Origin: Leptospiraceae bacterium
GTDB lineage: Bacteria > Spirochaetota > Leptospiria > Leptospirales > Leptospiraceae
Assembly: GCA_016708435.1 (NCBI GenBank)
Contig: JADJFV010000034.1
Location: forward strand, 372,001 to 436,000
Length of the DNA stretch: 64,000 nt
Direction of reading: 5' to 3'
Shown here: in pieces, positions 34,123-44,700 of the stretch
Layout of the letters: every line of letters starts with the position of its first letter
How positions within the stretch are numbered: position 1 is the first letter of the stretch
Notes under the pieces: generated by a model
What the model was told of the DNA's origin: nothing
Databases searched by the model: none
Seen by the model: the letters and a program-made list of their open reading frames with translations, nothing else
Made by a program: the position numbers and the translations under genes

Positions 34123-35680
34123 CAGTCAGCTTGTTAATCAAATCTTCCGTTTTACCTAAGAAGTCTACTAATTCATTAAGTTCATCTATTGACTCAGCCT
34201 GGGTATTAGCCTGCTCAGAAATTTTCATAATTGCACTTGTTGTTTCGTTCACTGCCATTTCTTGTTCGTTTGTCGCATTATGAATATTAGCCGCATTTCT
34301 ATTTAATTCAGTTAGGGATTGAATCATACCTAGTTTGTTTCTTTCAAAATTTTTCATTGCTTCATTGCAAATCAAAACAAATTTTTCAATTTCGGAATAA
34401 CTATTGAAGATTAAGTCAAATGCTTTCACTACATCTTCCACCGATTTACTACCAACCGTAACATCTTCTAATGATTTTTGCACATTTTCTGTAATTTCTT
34501 TCGTATGTAGCGTAGATTTCTGAGCGAGCTTTCCGACTTCTTCAGCCACTACAGAGAAGCCCTTTCCTGTTTCTCCAGCTCTTGCTGCTTCGATTGCTGC
34601 ATTGAGTGCGAGTAGGTTTGTTTGATAGGCTATCTCACGCATAACGTTTACAACTTTTGAAATTCCAACTGAAGACTCGCGCATATTATTCATGGATAAT
34701 CCTGTTTTACCGATGACAGTGCGTCCGTTTTTGATAATTGAATTTAATTTTTCATTTAGAGATCGCAATGATTGCAGTGCGCTCTTTAATTGTCCAAAGT
34801 ATGTTTCGTTTTCATCGACTAGCTTGATTGTATTTTTGGATAGGCTATTTTGATCTTCTGTTGCCGCGCTAATATTTCTAGAAGCAGCCGAGATTTGTTC
34901 CATCGAAGAAGAAGTTTCTTCAGAGCTGGAAGCTTGCGTCATAATGGAAGTTTGAACATCGCCTATCGTATTTTTAACTTTCTCTTTCAATGCCCCTAGT
35001 TTGATCACGGAAGTTTTTAAATTTTCTACTATCTTGCTGTTTTTATCAAGAGACAACCTTAAAATTCCTTCCTTCTCATGCGCATTTAAAATTGCAGTCT
35101 TGCTCAAATCAGTTAATAAGTAACTTATGAAAATGGAAACCATTAGAAATAAATCAATATTAAAAGGATCGGGTAATGGATAATGGTTTAAATTAAAGCC
35201 ACCTTCACGGGCTATAAATTGAACTCCTAAGTTTGCGGCGAGAATTTGTATAAAAACTTCCTGTAAAAAAACTAGACTTCCTGTGAATAAAGCAAATTTG
35301 CCGTTATAGCGCAGTGGTATCATTGCCACATAAAGATAACAGGCTGAAAAAAGGACTTTTTCCTTTAGAACATAGTCGCCACCATTTTCTAGAATTAAAG
35401 CTTGCATTGCTCGAATAGAAAAAATAATGAACACATCTAGGAATGAATTTATGTAGATGATCCGAATATCAAACTCATTCTTACTTATCTTGCTTCTAGA
35501 ATAAAGTGTATATAACAGTATACTGATTGTTCCCAAGGTGTATGCTAGGGTTAATGTCGAGTTTGCTACACTAAGAGATGTGACAGTAGCTATTGCGTAT
35601 AAAACAACAAGTCCTAATCGAATTCGATTCACGATAATTTCACCACGCACTATGGGTAAATCTGTAGACACTGAGTTCAT
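34115..35680 (-). CDS. Methyl-accepting chemotaxis-type signal transducer
   Basis: 521 residues. The N-terminal third has about six hydrophobic helices (VVLYAIATVTSLSV, LAYTLGTISILLYTLY, VLFSACYLYVAMIPLRY, LFLMVSIFISYLLTDL and others) instead of a periplasmic sensor, so it probably senses a membrane or intracellular cue. No HAMP domain is visible. The cytoplasmic region carries the highly conserved hairpin tip AYQTNLLALNAAIEAARAGE followed by GKGFSVVAEEVGKLAQKS. The protein signals to CheA/CheW. It is monocistronic. Confidence 0.88.
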   Translation of the reverse strand: MNSVSTDLPIVRGEIIVNRIRLGLVVLYAIATVTSLSVANSTLTLAYTLGTISILLYTLYSRSKISKNEFDIRIIYINSFLDVFIIFSIRAMQALILENGGDYVLKEKVLFSACYLYVAMIPLRYNGKFALFTGSLVFLQEVFIQILAANLGVQFIAREGGFNLNHYPLPDPFNIDLFLMVSIFISYLLTDLSKTAILNAHEKEGILRLSLDKNSKIVENLKTSVIKLGALKEKVKNTIGDVQTSIMTQASSSEETSSSMEQISAASRNISAATEDQNSLSKNTIKLVDENETYFGQLKSALQSLRSLNEKLNSIIKNGRTVIGKTGLSMNNMRESSVGISKVVNVMREIAYQTNLLALNAAIEAARAGETGKGFSVVAEEVGKLAQKSTLHTKEITENVQKSLEDVTVGSKSVEDVVKAFDLIFNSYSEIEKFVLICNEAMKNFERNKLGMIQSLTELNRNAANIHNATNEQEMAVNETTSAIMKISEQANTQAESIDELNELVDFLGKTEDLINKLTVN

Positions 35681-35794
35681 AAAAACCTTCTTTATTCCTC
35701 TATCGGATAATTCCCAATAATTTTGAACTTAAACAGTTCTCTCTTATATTTGTAGATAAAAAAAGCCCTTTTGAAAACGTATCCTTAGAAAACT

Positions 35795-36346
35795 ATGAAA
35801 AATTCCTTTTACCCTGAATTTCATTCTACAACGATTCTATGTGTTCGACGAGATGGCAAAGTTGCACTGGCTGGTGACGGACAGGTTTCAATGGGTCAAA
35901 CCATTATGAAGCACACTGCAAAGAAAGTTCGGCGCATGTTCCATGACAGAATCATCACTGGATTTGCTGGCTCAGCGGCTGATGCTTTTACTCTATTCGA
36001 GTTATTTGAAAAAAAAGTAGTCGCTTACAATGGAAGTCTTTCTCGCAGCGTAGTGGAATTAGCCCGTGAATGGAGAACAGACCGAATGCTTCGAAAGCTA
36101 GAGGCACTTCTGATTGTTGCAGATAAAGACGAATCTTATTTAGTCTCAGGAACAGGAGATGTAATTTCGCCTGACGAAGACATACTTGCTATCGGCTCTG
36201 GCGGAAACTATGCATTTGCCGCAGCGACTGCGCTATATAAAAATACTACGATGAGTGCCAAAGACATTGTCCTTGAGTCTATGAAAATTACCGCAGGCAT
36301 TTGCATTTATACAAATAATAATATTACTTTAGAAGAAATCATATGA
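35795..36346 (+). CDS. hslV: ATP-dependent protease subunit HslV
   Basis: The 183-residue peptidase of the HslVU (ClpYQ) proteasome-like complex. The core STTILCVRRDGKVALAGDGQ, then VSMGQTIMKHTAKKVRR, GFAGSAADAFTLFELFE and the C-terminal AKDIVLESMKITAGICIYTN are diagnostic. The catalytic threonine would be the first Thr of TTILCV, at residue 12, so an 11-residue propeptide must be removed if the ATG at 35795 is the true start. Its last codons overlap the hslU start (ATGA at 36343). Confidence 0.95.
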   Translation: MKNSFYPEFHSTTILCVRRDGKVALAGDGQVSMGQTIMKHTAKKVRRMFHDRIITGFAGSAADAFTLFELFEKKVVAYNGSLSRSVVELAREWRTDRMLRKLEALLIVADKDESYLVSGTGDVISPDEDILAIGSGGNYAFAAATALYKNTTMSAKDIVLESMKITAGICIYTNNNITLEEII

Positions 36347-37770
36347 GTGAAATGACAAAACCAGTTATAACTTATGAAGGCGAGACATTCGAAATGTCTC
36401 CCAGAGAAATTGTGCAAAGTTTAGATGAGCATATCATCGGACAAAAGAATGCAAAGAAAGCCGTTGCTATCGCGCTTCGTAATCGTATGAGAAGACGAAA
36501 GCTTGATACTTCGATGAGAGAAGAAATCTATCCCAAAAATATTATCATGATCGGACCTACTGGTGTGGGGAAAACAGAGATTGCCCGCAGACTTTCAAAG
36601 CTCTATGGCGCTCCTTTCATTAAAGTAGAAGCAACAAAATACACTGAGATTGGATACGTTGGGCGCGATGTGGAATCAATGGTTCGGGACCTTGCCAATA
36701 TTTCACTTAACATGGTAAAGACTGAACTCAGAGGAAAGCTTGTAGATCATGCAAGAATGAATGCAGAAGAAGTCATACTCGATATATTGATTCCGGATAA
36801 TGCCAAACAATCTTCTATGGGTTATATGTCAGAGGTTAATCCCGATGATCCGGGAGAGCAAGAAAGAAGAGAAAGGTATCTCGAAACAAGAGAGATGATG
36901 CGCAAAAAACTAAAGGCAGGCAAGTTAAACGAGCAAGAAATTGAACTCGACATTTCACAGAATCCTGCCGGTGGAATGCCTATGATGCAAGTTTTTGGAG
37001 CGGCTAATTTGGAAGAAATGGATAACCAGATCCAAAATCTGCTTGGAGATTTGGTTTCCAAAAAAAATAAAAAACGTAAAGTTCCCATTAAAGAAGCGAT
37101 TGAAATTTTAGCAGACATTGAAGCAGATAAACTTTTAGACCAAGAGAAACTACAAAAAGAAGCTGCAAGACGAGTGGAGGAAATGGGCATTATCTTTATT
37201 GATGAGATCGATAAAATTGCAGGTAAGGAAAGTAGGGGCGGTGGAGCTGATGTTTCGCGCGAGGGTGTGCAAAGAGATTTACTTCCGATCGTTGAAGGGG
37301 CTACAGTCAACACTAAGATTGGACCGATCAAAACAGATCATATTCTATTTATCGCAGCAGGTGCTTTTCATATGTCAAAGCCCTCTGATTTAATTCCTGA
37401 ATTGCAAGGAAGGTTTCCAATTCGAGTCGAATTAGATAAATTGTCTATGGATGATTTTGTAAAAATTTTAACTGCTCCGAAGTCTTCTCTTACTAAACAA
37501 TACCAAGCGCTACTTTCTACGGAAGGAATTTCTCTTGAATTCAAAGAAGATGCAATCAAAGAGATTGCGCTTATTGCATTTGAAGTGAATGAAAAAAATG
37601 AAAACATCGGGGCTCGTAGACTCAATACAATTTTAGAGCGTCTCTTAGAAGATATTAGTTTTGAAGGTCCTGAACTTGTTGAAAAGAATCAAGTTATAGA
37701 TGCCAATTTTGTTCGAAACAAATTAAACGAGATTGTGGAAAATCGAGATTTGTCGAAGTATATACTTTAA
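36343..37770 (+). CDS. hslU: ATP-dependent protease ATPase subunit HslU
   Basis: The 475-residue AAA+ unfoldase of the HslVU complex. The N-terminus has LDEHIIGQKNAKKAVAIALR and RNRMRRRKL, Walker A GPTGVGKTEIARRL, then KVEATKYTEIGYVGRDVESM, an I-domain rich in charged residues, Walker B GIIFIDEIDKIA and sensor/C-terminal ENIGARRLNTILERLLEDIS ending in the conserved LSKYIL tail that docks into HslV. It overlaps hslV by 4 nt, indicating coupled translation. Confidence 0.97.
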   Translation: MSEMTKPVITYEGETFEMSPREIVQSLDEHIIGQKNAKKAVAIALRNRMRRRKLDTSMREEIYPKNIIMIGPTGVGKTEIARRLSKLYGAPFIKVEATKYTEIGYVGRDVESMVRDLANISLNMVKTELRGKLVDHARMNAEEVILDILIPDNAKQSSMGYMSEVNPDDPGEQERRERYLETREMMRKKLKAGKLNEQEIELDISQNPAGGMPMMQVFGAANLEEMDNQIQNLLGDLVSKKNKKRKVPIKEAIEILADIEADKLLDQEKLQKEAARRVEEMGIIFIDEIDKIAGKESRGGGADVSREGVQRDLLPIVEGATVNTKIGPIKTDHILFIAAGAFHMSKPSDLIPELQGRFPIRVELDKLSMDDFVKILTAPKSSLTKQYQALLSTEGISLEFKEDAIKEIALIAFEVNEKNENIGARRLNTILERLLEDISFEGPELVEKNQVIDANFVRNKLNEIVENRDLSKYIL

Positions 37771-37771
37771 T

Positions 37772-38404
37772 ATGGCAAAAGGAATTTTTACTGATTTAAC
37801 AGAGGACGAAGTCGCTTACCTTTATACACTTCTCAAGGAAGAAGTAACTAACTATGATTGTGGGTCTTTGTGTAAAGATGATAATGGTGGTGTTCCATTT
37901 TGTTGCGTGACTGAAAATGCAGTTCCGCTTCTTTATAAAAAAGAATTTGAACTTCTCAAGTCAAGATCCGATCTATGGAAAGTCTGGAATCCAACTGATC
38001 CGAAAGAAAGAAAACTTCTAGAAGAGCATGACGATGAAAACACAGTCTTTTGTAAATGCAAAGGTGTTCAGTTTTGTGAGCGGGAAAATCGTTCTGTAAG
38101 TTGTCGAACATTTCCATTAGAGCCTTACATCGACAAACGCGGAGTATTCGTAGGACTTGTCTTTATGAAAGAATTTTCGAATGGTTGTCCTTTGACAAAG
38201 CGAAGCAAAGACATTCGACAAGAATTTGTAGACAATCATTTTATATTTTGGGAGAAGCTAATGCTGCGTAGACCCATAGAATTTGAAACCTACACAAAAT
38301 CTTCTCGGTCTTATAGAAACTCTCGAGCTAAAACAAAAAAAGACTTTCCAATTTTATTTCCGTCTCACTTAAAAGGAAAAGACTATCTTAAACAATATTT
38401 ATAA
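37772..38404 (+). CDS. Cysteine-rich conserved protein (YkgJ-like cluster)
   Basis: 210 residues from the ATG 1 bp after the hslU stop; the longer frame starting within hslU is rejected. Cysteines occur in clusters: YDCGSLCKDD, PFCCVTE, FCKCKGVQFCERENRSVSCRTFPLEP and NGCPL. The 'C...C......C' plus 'SCR.FP' pattern resembles YkgJ/UPF0153-type zinc- or iron-binding proteins. The function is unknown. It lies between hslU and obg, co-directional and closely spaced, so probably in the same operon. Confidence 0.65.
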   Translation: MAKGIFTDLTEDEVAYLYTLLKEEVTNYDCGSLCKDDNGGVPFCCVTENAVPLLYKKEFELLKSRSDLWKVWNPTDPKERKLLEEHDDENTVFCKCKGVQFCERENRSVSCRTFPLEPYIDKRGVFVGLVFMKEFSNGCPLTKRSKDIRQEFVDNHFIFWEKLMLRRPIEFETYTKSSRSYRNSRAKTKKDFPILFPSHLKGKDYLKQYL

Positions 38405-38432
38405 GGCTAATCGATATTATTCGAAGTAAAAT

Positions 38433-39464
38433 ATGGCAAAATTCATAGACGAAGTAATCATACAATTAAAAGCAGGTGATGGTGGACCGGGTGCTATTTC
38501 TTTTCGGCACGAAAAATTTGCCGAATTTGGTGGACCTGATGGGGGTGATGGAGGAAAGGGTGGGGACTTATATCTAATATCTGACCTCGCTGTTCAAACA
38601 TTAGACAAATACATTCCACTCAAAGTTTATAAATCAAATTCAGGTGTGCATGGAGGAGCTAGAAATTCTTCTGGAGCAAATGGAGAAGATATCTATCTAA
38701 AAGTTCCGGTCGGCACACAGGTGATTGATGAGGCTACTGATGAAGTCTTGCATGACTTCACGAAAGAAAATGTTTCCTACTGTGTTGTAAAAGGCGGACG
38801 AGGCGGGAAAGGAAATGCATTCTTTAAATCATCCACTCATCAAACGCCTAGGTTTGCTCAGCCCGGGGAAGAAGGGGAAATACGCAAAATCCGTCTTAGC
38901 CTCAAGCTTCTCGCAGATATAGGTATTGTTGGCTTGCCGAATGCTGGAAAATCAACCTTACTCAGCAAGATCACTCATGCTCATCCAAAAATTGCAGGCT
39001 ATGCTTTTACTACTTTGATCCCTAACCTGGGAGTAGTGACTAGAGAAGACGAAAGACGTTATACCATAGCGGATATTCCTGGAATCATTGAAGGTGCAAG
39101 TAAAGGTCATGGACTAGGACTATCATTTTTAAAACACATTGAGCGGGTAAAGGGAATTATCTACATGTTCGATGGAGCGAGTGTAGACATTGAGGCAGAA
39201 TATAAAATGCTCCAGAACGAACTTAAGAGCTATAATAAAGCTCTTATAAAAAAACCTTGCATCATTGTATTAAACAAGATTGATGTTTGGAGTGATGAAA
39301 AGTTTACAAAGGAATTAGTAAAACGCTATTCTAAATTAGGAGAAGTCATTCCTATTTCCGCACAGGAGGAAATAAATCTAGATAAATTATTAGATGTAAT
39401 CGATAATTCTTTGATAAACAGATTAAATACAAAACCGAAAAAACCGAGGGTAAAAAAGAAATAA
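38433..39464 (+). CDS. obg: GTPase Obg
   Basis: A 343-residue ribosome-associated GTPase. The glycine-rich Obg fold comes first (GGPGAISFRHEKFAEFGGPDGG, GGVHGGARNSSGANGED, GGRGGKGNAFFKSSTHQTP), then the G domain: G1 GLPNAGKSTLL, G3 ADIPGIIEGA, G4 LNKIDVW and G5 ISAQ. The C-terminal OCT domain of some Obg proteins is absent; a basic KPRVKKK tail replaces it. Obg acts in late 50S assembly. proB follows by 6 bp. Confidence 0.96.
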   Translation: MAKFIDEVIIQLKAGDGGPGAISFRHEKFAEFGGPDGGDGGKGGDLYLISDLAVQTLDKYIPLKVYKSNSGVHGGARNSSGANGEDIYLKVPVGTQVIDEATDEVLHDFTKENVSYCVVKGGRGGKGNAFFKSSTHQTPRFAQPGEEGEIRKIRLSLKLLADIGIVGLPNAGKSTLLSKITHAHPKIAGYAFTTLIPNLGVVTREDERRYTIADIPGIIEGASKGHGLGLSFLKHIERVKGIIYMFDGASVDIEAEYKMLQNELKSYNKALIKKPCIIVLNKIDVWSDEKFTKELVKRYSKLGEVIPISAQEEINLDKLLDVIDNSLINRLNTKPKKPRVKKK

Positions 39465-39470
39465 GCACCT

Positions 39471-40304
39471 ATGAAGAGAAGTTTTCTTAATTCCTATATA
39501 AAAAATGCTAAGCGGATTGTGGTTAAAGTTGGATCGGCTCGTGTGTCTGGAGAAGAGAGAGCAATGAATGACTTTCTTTTTAGCCTTGCAGGAGATATTC
39601 GGCAATTGTTCGATGAAAAAAAAGAAGTCATCCTTGTTTCGAGTGGGGCAGTTGCGCAGGGTAAGAAGATAATGACAGACTATTCAGGGAGAACCTTTGA
39701 TAAAAAGACTATCATAGAAAGACAGGCTCTTGCAGCAATTGGGCAAAGTCACCTTATGAGTCTATATGAAAGTTTTTTTTCAAGAGTCAATGTTCCGATT
39801 TCGCAAATTCTTTTTGGGATGCTTGATGTAAAAGAAAAAGTGGGAGCGGATAATTTGCGTAATACCTTTAATAAACTTTTAAGCTGGAAAATATTACCAA
39901 TTGTAAACGAAAACGATTCGATTGCAACAGAAGAATTAAAATTAGGGGATAATGATATTTTGTCTGCTCTCGTAACACTTCTCATAGAAGCTGATTTACT
40001 GATTATTTTAACAGGGGTAAATGGATTTAATCGAGGAGGAAAAGATGTTTCCTTTTTGTCTGATGTAACTGAAAAAGACTTGTCTTTTGCTAAAGGTCCT
40101 GACGGTCCCGGAACCGGAGGAATGAACACTAAATTAAAAGCCGGTAAACTCTTATTAAGCGCTAATATTCCAACTGTAATTATAAATGGTCGAGAGAAAC
40201 ACTGCATTCTAGACTTGATTGAAAATAATAAATCAGGAACACTAATTGCTAATGAAAAAAAACCAACAAGGCTGAAGATTGAGGAAATACAGAAATTGTT
40301 CTAG
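39471..40304 (+). CDS. proB: Glutamate 5-kinase (PUA-less form)
   Basis: 277 residues, first enzyme of proline synthesis. Amino-acid-kinase features: VVKVGSARVSG, VSSGAVAQGKKIM, NENDSIATEELKLGDND, LLIILTGVNGFN and GTGGMNTKLKAGKLLLSANI. The C-terminal PUA domain found in E. coli ProB is missing, so the enzyme is a short form. The obg-proB order is common in bacteria and is usually followed by proA; here no proA follows, and a convergent gene begins after a palindromic spacer. Confidence 0.93.
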   Translation: MKRSFLNSYIKNAKRIVVKVGSARVSGEERAMNDFLFSLAGDIRQLFDEKKEVILVSSGAVAQGKKIMTDYSGRTFDKKTIIERQALAAIGQSHLMSLYESFFSRVNVPISQILFGMLDVKEKVGADNLRNTFNKLLSWKILPIVNENDSIATEELKLGDNDILSALVTLLIEADLLIILTGVNGFNRGGKDVSFLSDVTEKDLSFAKGPDGPGTGGMNTKLKAGKLLLSANIPTVIINGREKHCILDLIENNKSGTLIANEKKPTRLKIEEIQKLF

Positions 40305-40314
40305 CATTTATATC

Positions 40315-40385
40315 GTCATTCCCGAATTCTTTTGTCGAGAATCTCAAGTTTTACAGATCCCCGACTGAAAATTTCGGGGATGACA
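40315..40385. repeat. Palindromic repeat between convergent proB and PrsW genes
   Basis: GTCATTCCCGAATTCTTTTG at the left is mirrored by GAAAATTTCGGGGATGACA at the right. Being placed between two convergent genes, it could serve as a bidirectional terminator, although no long T run follows. Confidence 0.65.
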
Positions 40386-40387
40386 GA

Positions 40388-41251
40388 TTAACTCATATCT
40401 GCATTACATTCAGGACATTTTTTTTCAGTAACGGGAACTTTTGCCAGGCAATCTTTGCAGATTTTATAAAATTCCTGCGTTAAATTCATTCCGCAGGCTT
40501 TGCATTTTTTTGAATCAATTGGGTTGATTGTTCCGCAATGGGAACAAGTTCCTGCCTTCAGAAACGGACTTTGTGTTGCTAAATAATCTAATTTTTTTTT
40601 GATAATTCCAACCATGAAATAGGAAAACGTAACACTGATTGCGAGTGGTAGAATACTATTAGAAATGTAAAATTGAAAAAAGTCGTATAACGCGTGTAAA
40701 CCGGCAGCAAGTAAAACGGCGGGTCGCATCGCATCAATATAATTTCTTCCGTTTAAAAATTTTACTTCAGCAATTTTGTATCCCCAGATTGCAGCTAATC
40801 CTATATGAAGCGGCATCGCGGTAACAGAGCGTAGCAATAGATTTAAAAGTCCATTTTCTTGCGTGTATTGCAAATTTTCAAAAACAGAAAATCCAAGTCC
40901 AACAGCGGTTGCATAGATCACTGCGTCAATTGGCTCATCCAAATCTTTTAAATTTCGAATGAGTAAGACTGTTACAATGGCTTTCACAATTTCTTCATTG
41001 AAGCCAACGAAAGTTGAAATGATAAAACTATTTGCAAAACTCAATGCATCAGAACCAATTGGAATTCCAGAAATAGAGGAAAACGCACTGTTAATCGCAC
41101 CGGCAACAAATGTGCTAATGAGTCCTCCAAAGAAAATCACTTTTAATACAACAAAAATTGGCTCCGGTTCAACTCTATCGTATTGGTATAAAAAGCGAAG
41201 CCAGATACCACCACTGACAAGAACCGAAAGAACTATAATAAGATAATCCAT
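40388..41251 (-). CDS. PrsW-family intramembrane metalloprotease with C-terminal zinc ribbons
   Basis: 287 residues. About seven hydrophobic helices carry PrsW signatures: EP-rich start (RVEPEPIFVVLKVIFFGG), catalytic NEEIVKAIV (E-E-x-x-K), GLGFSVFENLQY, MPLHIGLAAIWGY and ALYDFFQFY with a conserved histidine before it (LLAAGLHALYD). PrsW proteases cleave membrane anti-sigma factors in Bacillus. After the last helix come two zinc ribbons: CSHCGTINPIDSKKCKACG and CKDCLAKVPVTEKKCPEC. The combination suggests a regulated or scaffolded protease; the target is unknown. Confidence 0.8.
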   Translation of the reverse strand: MDYLIIVLSVLVSGGIWLRFLYQYDRVEPEPIFVVLKVIFFGGLISTFVAGAINSAFSSISGIPIGSDALSFANSFIISTFVGFNEEIVKAIVTVLLIRNLKDLDEPIDAVIYATAVGLGFSVFENLQYTQENGLLNLLLRSVTAMPLHIGLAAIWGYKIAEVKFLNGRNYIDAMRPAVLLAAGLHALYDFFQFYISNSILPLAISVTFSYFMVGIIKKKLDYLATQSPFLKAGTCSHCGTINPIDSKKCKACGMNLTQEFYKICKDCLAKVPVTEKKCPECNADMS

Positions 41252-41314
41252 TTTGATTCACATTGAGTTATTTTTCAAAAATGTCAAGCTGCAAAATAAT
41301 TAGAGTTATGATTC

Positions 41315-41719
41315 TTAAGAGAAATTTACTAATAATTCTTTGATAACTTTTCCAGATAAAGGCTTTGACACAAAGGCTTTTACAAGGGGACTATCAATCG
41401 ATTTATTTTTATCAGTCAAGTCAATCGATGAGGAAATCATGTAGATAGTCATAAATTTAATTAGAATTTCATTGTGATCTTTTAATTCATCGAGAACATC
41501 CCATCCACTCATTTCTGGCATGTTGATATCTAAAAAGACTAGAGCAGGCATAGGGTCTGGAATAAAATATTTTCTTATGAAATCTATAGCAATATATGGG
41601 TCAGAGAAAGACTTCACTAGCGAATCTTTTGTATTGGCTCGGAAAATAGACTCATTGATAAAGTTATTAATTTCATCATCGTCTATTTGAATAATAATAG
41701 CTGGCTCAGTCATTTCCAT
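41315..41719 (-). CDS. CheY-like single-domain response regulator
   Basis: 134 residues. IIQIDDDEINNFI provides the acidic pocket, VFLDINMPEMSGWDVL the phospho-acceptor Asp, and the FVSKPLSG Lys-Pro the switch residue. No output domain. It overlaps the 3' end of the hybrid kinase gene by 10 nt and is probably its phosphorylation target. Confidence 0.88.
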   Translation of the reverse strand: MEMTEPAIIIQIDDDEINNFINESIFRANTKDSLVKSFSDPYIAIDFIRKYFIPDPMPALVFLDINMPEMSGWDVLDELKDHNEILIKFMTIYMISSSIDLTDKNKSIDSPLVKAFVSKPLSGKVIKELLVNFS

Positions 41720-44700
41720 TCTACGGGCAAATCGATAGTAAACGTTGTTCCACGCTGTAATTCACTTTCTACTTTTATTGTTCCACCTAAAAGTTCCACT
41801 TGCGTTTTGGTCATATAGAGTCCAACTCCCTTCCCTTCAATATCAAGATGGAATCTCTTATACAATCCAAAAATCTTATCCGCATATTTTTTTAAATCAA
41901 TACCTCTTCCATTGTCTTTAAAAATTAATTGAAATCGATTCTCTAATTTCTTTGATGTAATAGATATAATAGGTGGGATGCCTGACCTTGCATACTGAAT
42001 GCTATTTGTGATCATATTGACAAATATGCTATACATGTAACCTTTTAGCGTTAACACTTCATCAAGTTCAGAAAAATCTATTTCGATATTTGCTTTCGAA
42101 TCTTGAATTAAATTTTCAATACTAGTAATTACTGAATCAACGAGGGAAGAGAATCTTACCATTTGCTTTTCTTCTCTAATCTGTTTTCTGATTTGAAGAA
42201 TATCACTTAAATCAGTAATCACTGTATCTAAGTTTTGTGATGCTTTGTATAGATTGTTTACAATTAGTTTTGTCGTTTCATTTTCAATTTGTGTATCTTT
42301 AAGCAAATTGGAAAGACCGAGTATGTTTGCTAGAGGCGCTCTCAAATTATGCGATACGATGTAAGAAAATTGTTCAAGGTCTTTATTTCTCTGAGCAAGA
42401 CTAGATAATAGCCGTTCCCGTTCGATTTCTCTTTGCTTTCTTTCTGTAATCTCGGAGCATACAGCCATAAACCCTTGGTCATTTCCAGAAGGGTCTTTGA
42501 GCGGAAAAATGGAAGTATCCAACCAAAATAATCTTCCTGATTTGGATTGATTTAAAATCTCGCCTCTCCAGATGTTTCCCTTCTTAACGCCAGCCCAGAG
42601 TGTTTCCAACAAATCTACTGAATTATAGTTAGGGTTGAGTAGATTATAATGATTATCCGCTATTTCTTCTTTAGAATATTCACTCATCTTAGTGAAATTA
42701 TCATTGGCTTCGATTATAATTCCTTTCTGGTTAGTTAAAATGACAATATTACTAAAATATAGAGCGTTCTTTAATCTCTCTTGAATATTTATCATTTGGC
42801 TGCGCTCGGATAAATCTCTTACGATTGTGCAAATTCTATCTTGGCCATTTGCAAGTTTAAAAGTGCTTGAATAGATTTCCGTCGGAAAAATTTCACCATT
42901 TTTTCGAATAGATTTGAATTGTCCCTGAAAGCTTCCTTTCTTGCTTATAATATCTAGGCTTACATCCATTTCTTCTTCATCGTCTAATGCAAATAAGCCT
43001 CTCAATGAAATGCTTTGTAATTCAGTTTCTGTGTATCCGAAGATATCTGTTGCAGCAAAATTAGTTTTTAATATCTCGCCACTTGGGTAAGTTATAATAA
43101 TTGCATCTTTAATATTCTCGTATACTGATCTAAATAAGTCTTCGCTTTCTTTTAATTTAAGTCCTGATTCTTTTATGGAAGTTATATTTTGAAAAGTTCC
43201 AAATAGTTTTATTACTTTATCGTATACAGAAATAGGCTTACACGTTGCGCGAATCCAAAGAGACTTATCAGTATTTACCTTCGATAATAATTCTAAATCA
43301 AATGCTTCTCCCATATTGAGTGTCTTTGCCATAGAATTTTGAAATATAACCTTTGCTTCATCCGCAAAAAGTTTACTCATACTTTCTAAAGAAAGGCGAA
43401 AGGTGTTGTCTAATCCAAAGACTTTAAAAGTTTCCTCAGTCCAAGAAAGCTCTTTTGTAATGGCATCAAATTGCCATCCACCAACACTAGCTGATTCCTG
43501 CGTTTCCTCTAAAAGATTTTTGTATTTTTTATTCTCAGTAATATCTCTAACAGATGTGATTTTATAGCGTGTTCCATCTGTTTGGATTAATAAAGATGCT
43601 GACGCAAAAATATCAATAAGTGAGCCATCTTTTCTTTGCACCGTCCATTCAGTGGCTAACTCTTCGTTACCCTCAATAAATCTATCATGATGCTCTTTAA
43701 GTTCTTGTTTATAGTCAGCCGGAACGACTTTTGTGAAATGAAATCCAATCAATTCGTCCCTGGTATATCCATATAAGTCGCAATAGCCTTGATTTACATT
43801 TACGAAATGACCATCCTTATCCGTTATAGAAATTCCAATCGAATTTGTTTCGAACACTGAGGCTAACAGGCGCTCTGATGTATTTAATTCGCTTTGTAAA
43901 TTTCTAAGGTTTGTAATATCCAAGAAGGAAACAGAAACATTCTCAATAGAATTTCCCTCTATAATTGCTGGTGTCAGGTTATAAATATAGCTAGAGACTG
44001 ATTGATTAGCCATAAGAATTTTTTGTTCACCAGTTCTAGGATTTCCACGCAAAGCCTCTGAAAAGCTTTCTCTAAAACTTTCCAAGTTCTCGGTTGAAAT
44101 ATAATCTAATATTGAATCTCCAGAGCGCAAAGATTTTCCGAAAAGCTGCTTAGAAGTTTCGTTTGCTTTTTCATTATAAGTGATCACTCGATAAGTTTTA
44201 TCAACTAGGAAAAAAGATTGTAATGTGTTATCAAGAAGAGCCTTTTCATTTGCCTTTGCATTGATTAAAAGTCTATCTTTCTCTTCTAATTCTTCATTGA
44301 CTGCCTTTAGCTCAGAATACGCAATTTGAATTTCCTCATTCGTCGATTGCAATTCTTCATTAGAAGTTTCTAATTCTTCATTTGATGATTGCAATTCCTC
44401 GTTTGTAGATTGCATTTCCTCATTTAAAGATTGCAACTCTTCGTTGGAAGTTTCTAATTCTTCAATGTAAGTCTGCAAATGCTCTTTAGTGGCTTGTAAT
44501 TCGTGTTCTAATTCGGTTATACGGGGATTTTCGTCCCGAATTGTTTCTGAAAGGGAAACAATTGGAGCAAAATCTTCCGGGTCTTGCTTTTCAAAGATAA
44601 CTAAGAATAAATCCCTTGTGCTTTCCGAAAATAAAAGAGGTTTAATTTTAATTCTTACATAGTGTTGCGTTCCGTAAAAGGTAAATTTTAAAATTCCACT

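Noticed and set aside
35725..35745. GAACTTAAACAGTTC dyad upstream of hslV as a LexA or CIRCE site
   Set aside because: The spacing of 5 bases fits neither the leptospiral TTTG-n5-CAAA LexA box nor CIRCE (TTAGCACTC-n9-GAGTGCTAA).
36822..37331. 169-codon minus-strand ORF inside hslU (and similar shadows in hisD and proB)
   Set aside because: It is the antisense of a strongly conserved gene and has no ribosome-binding site.
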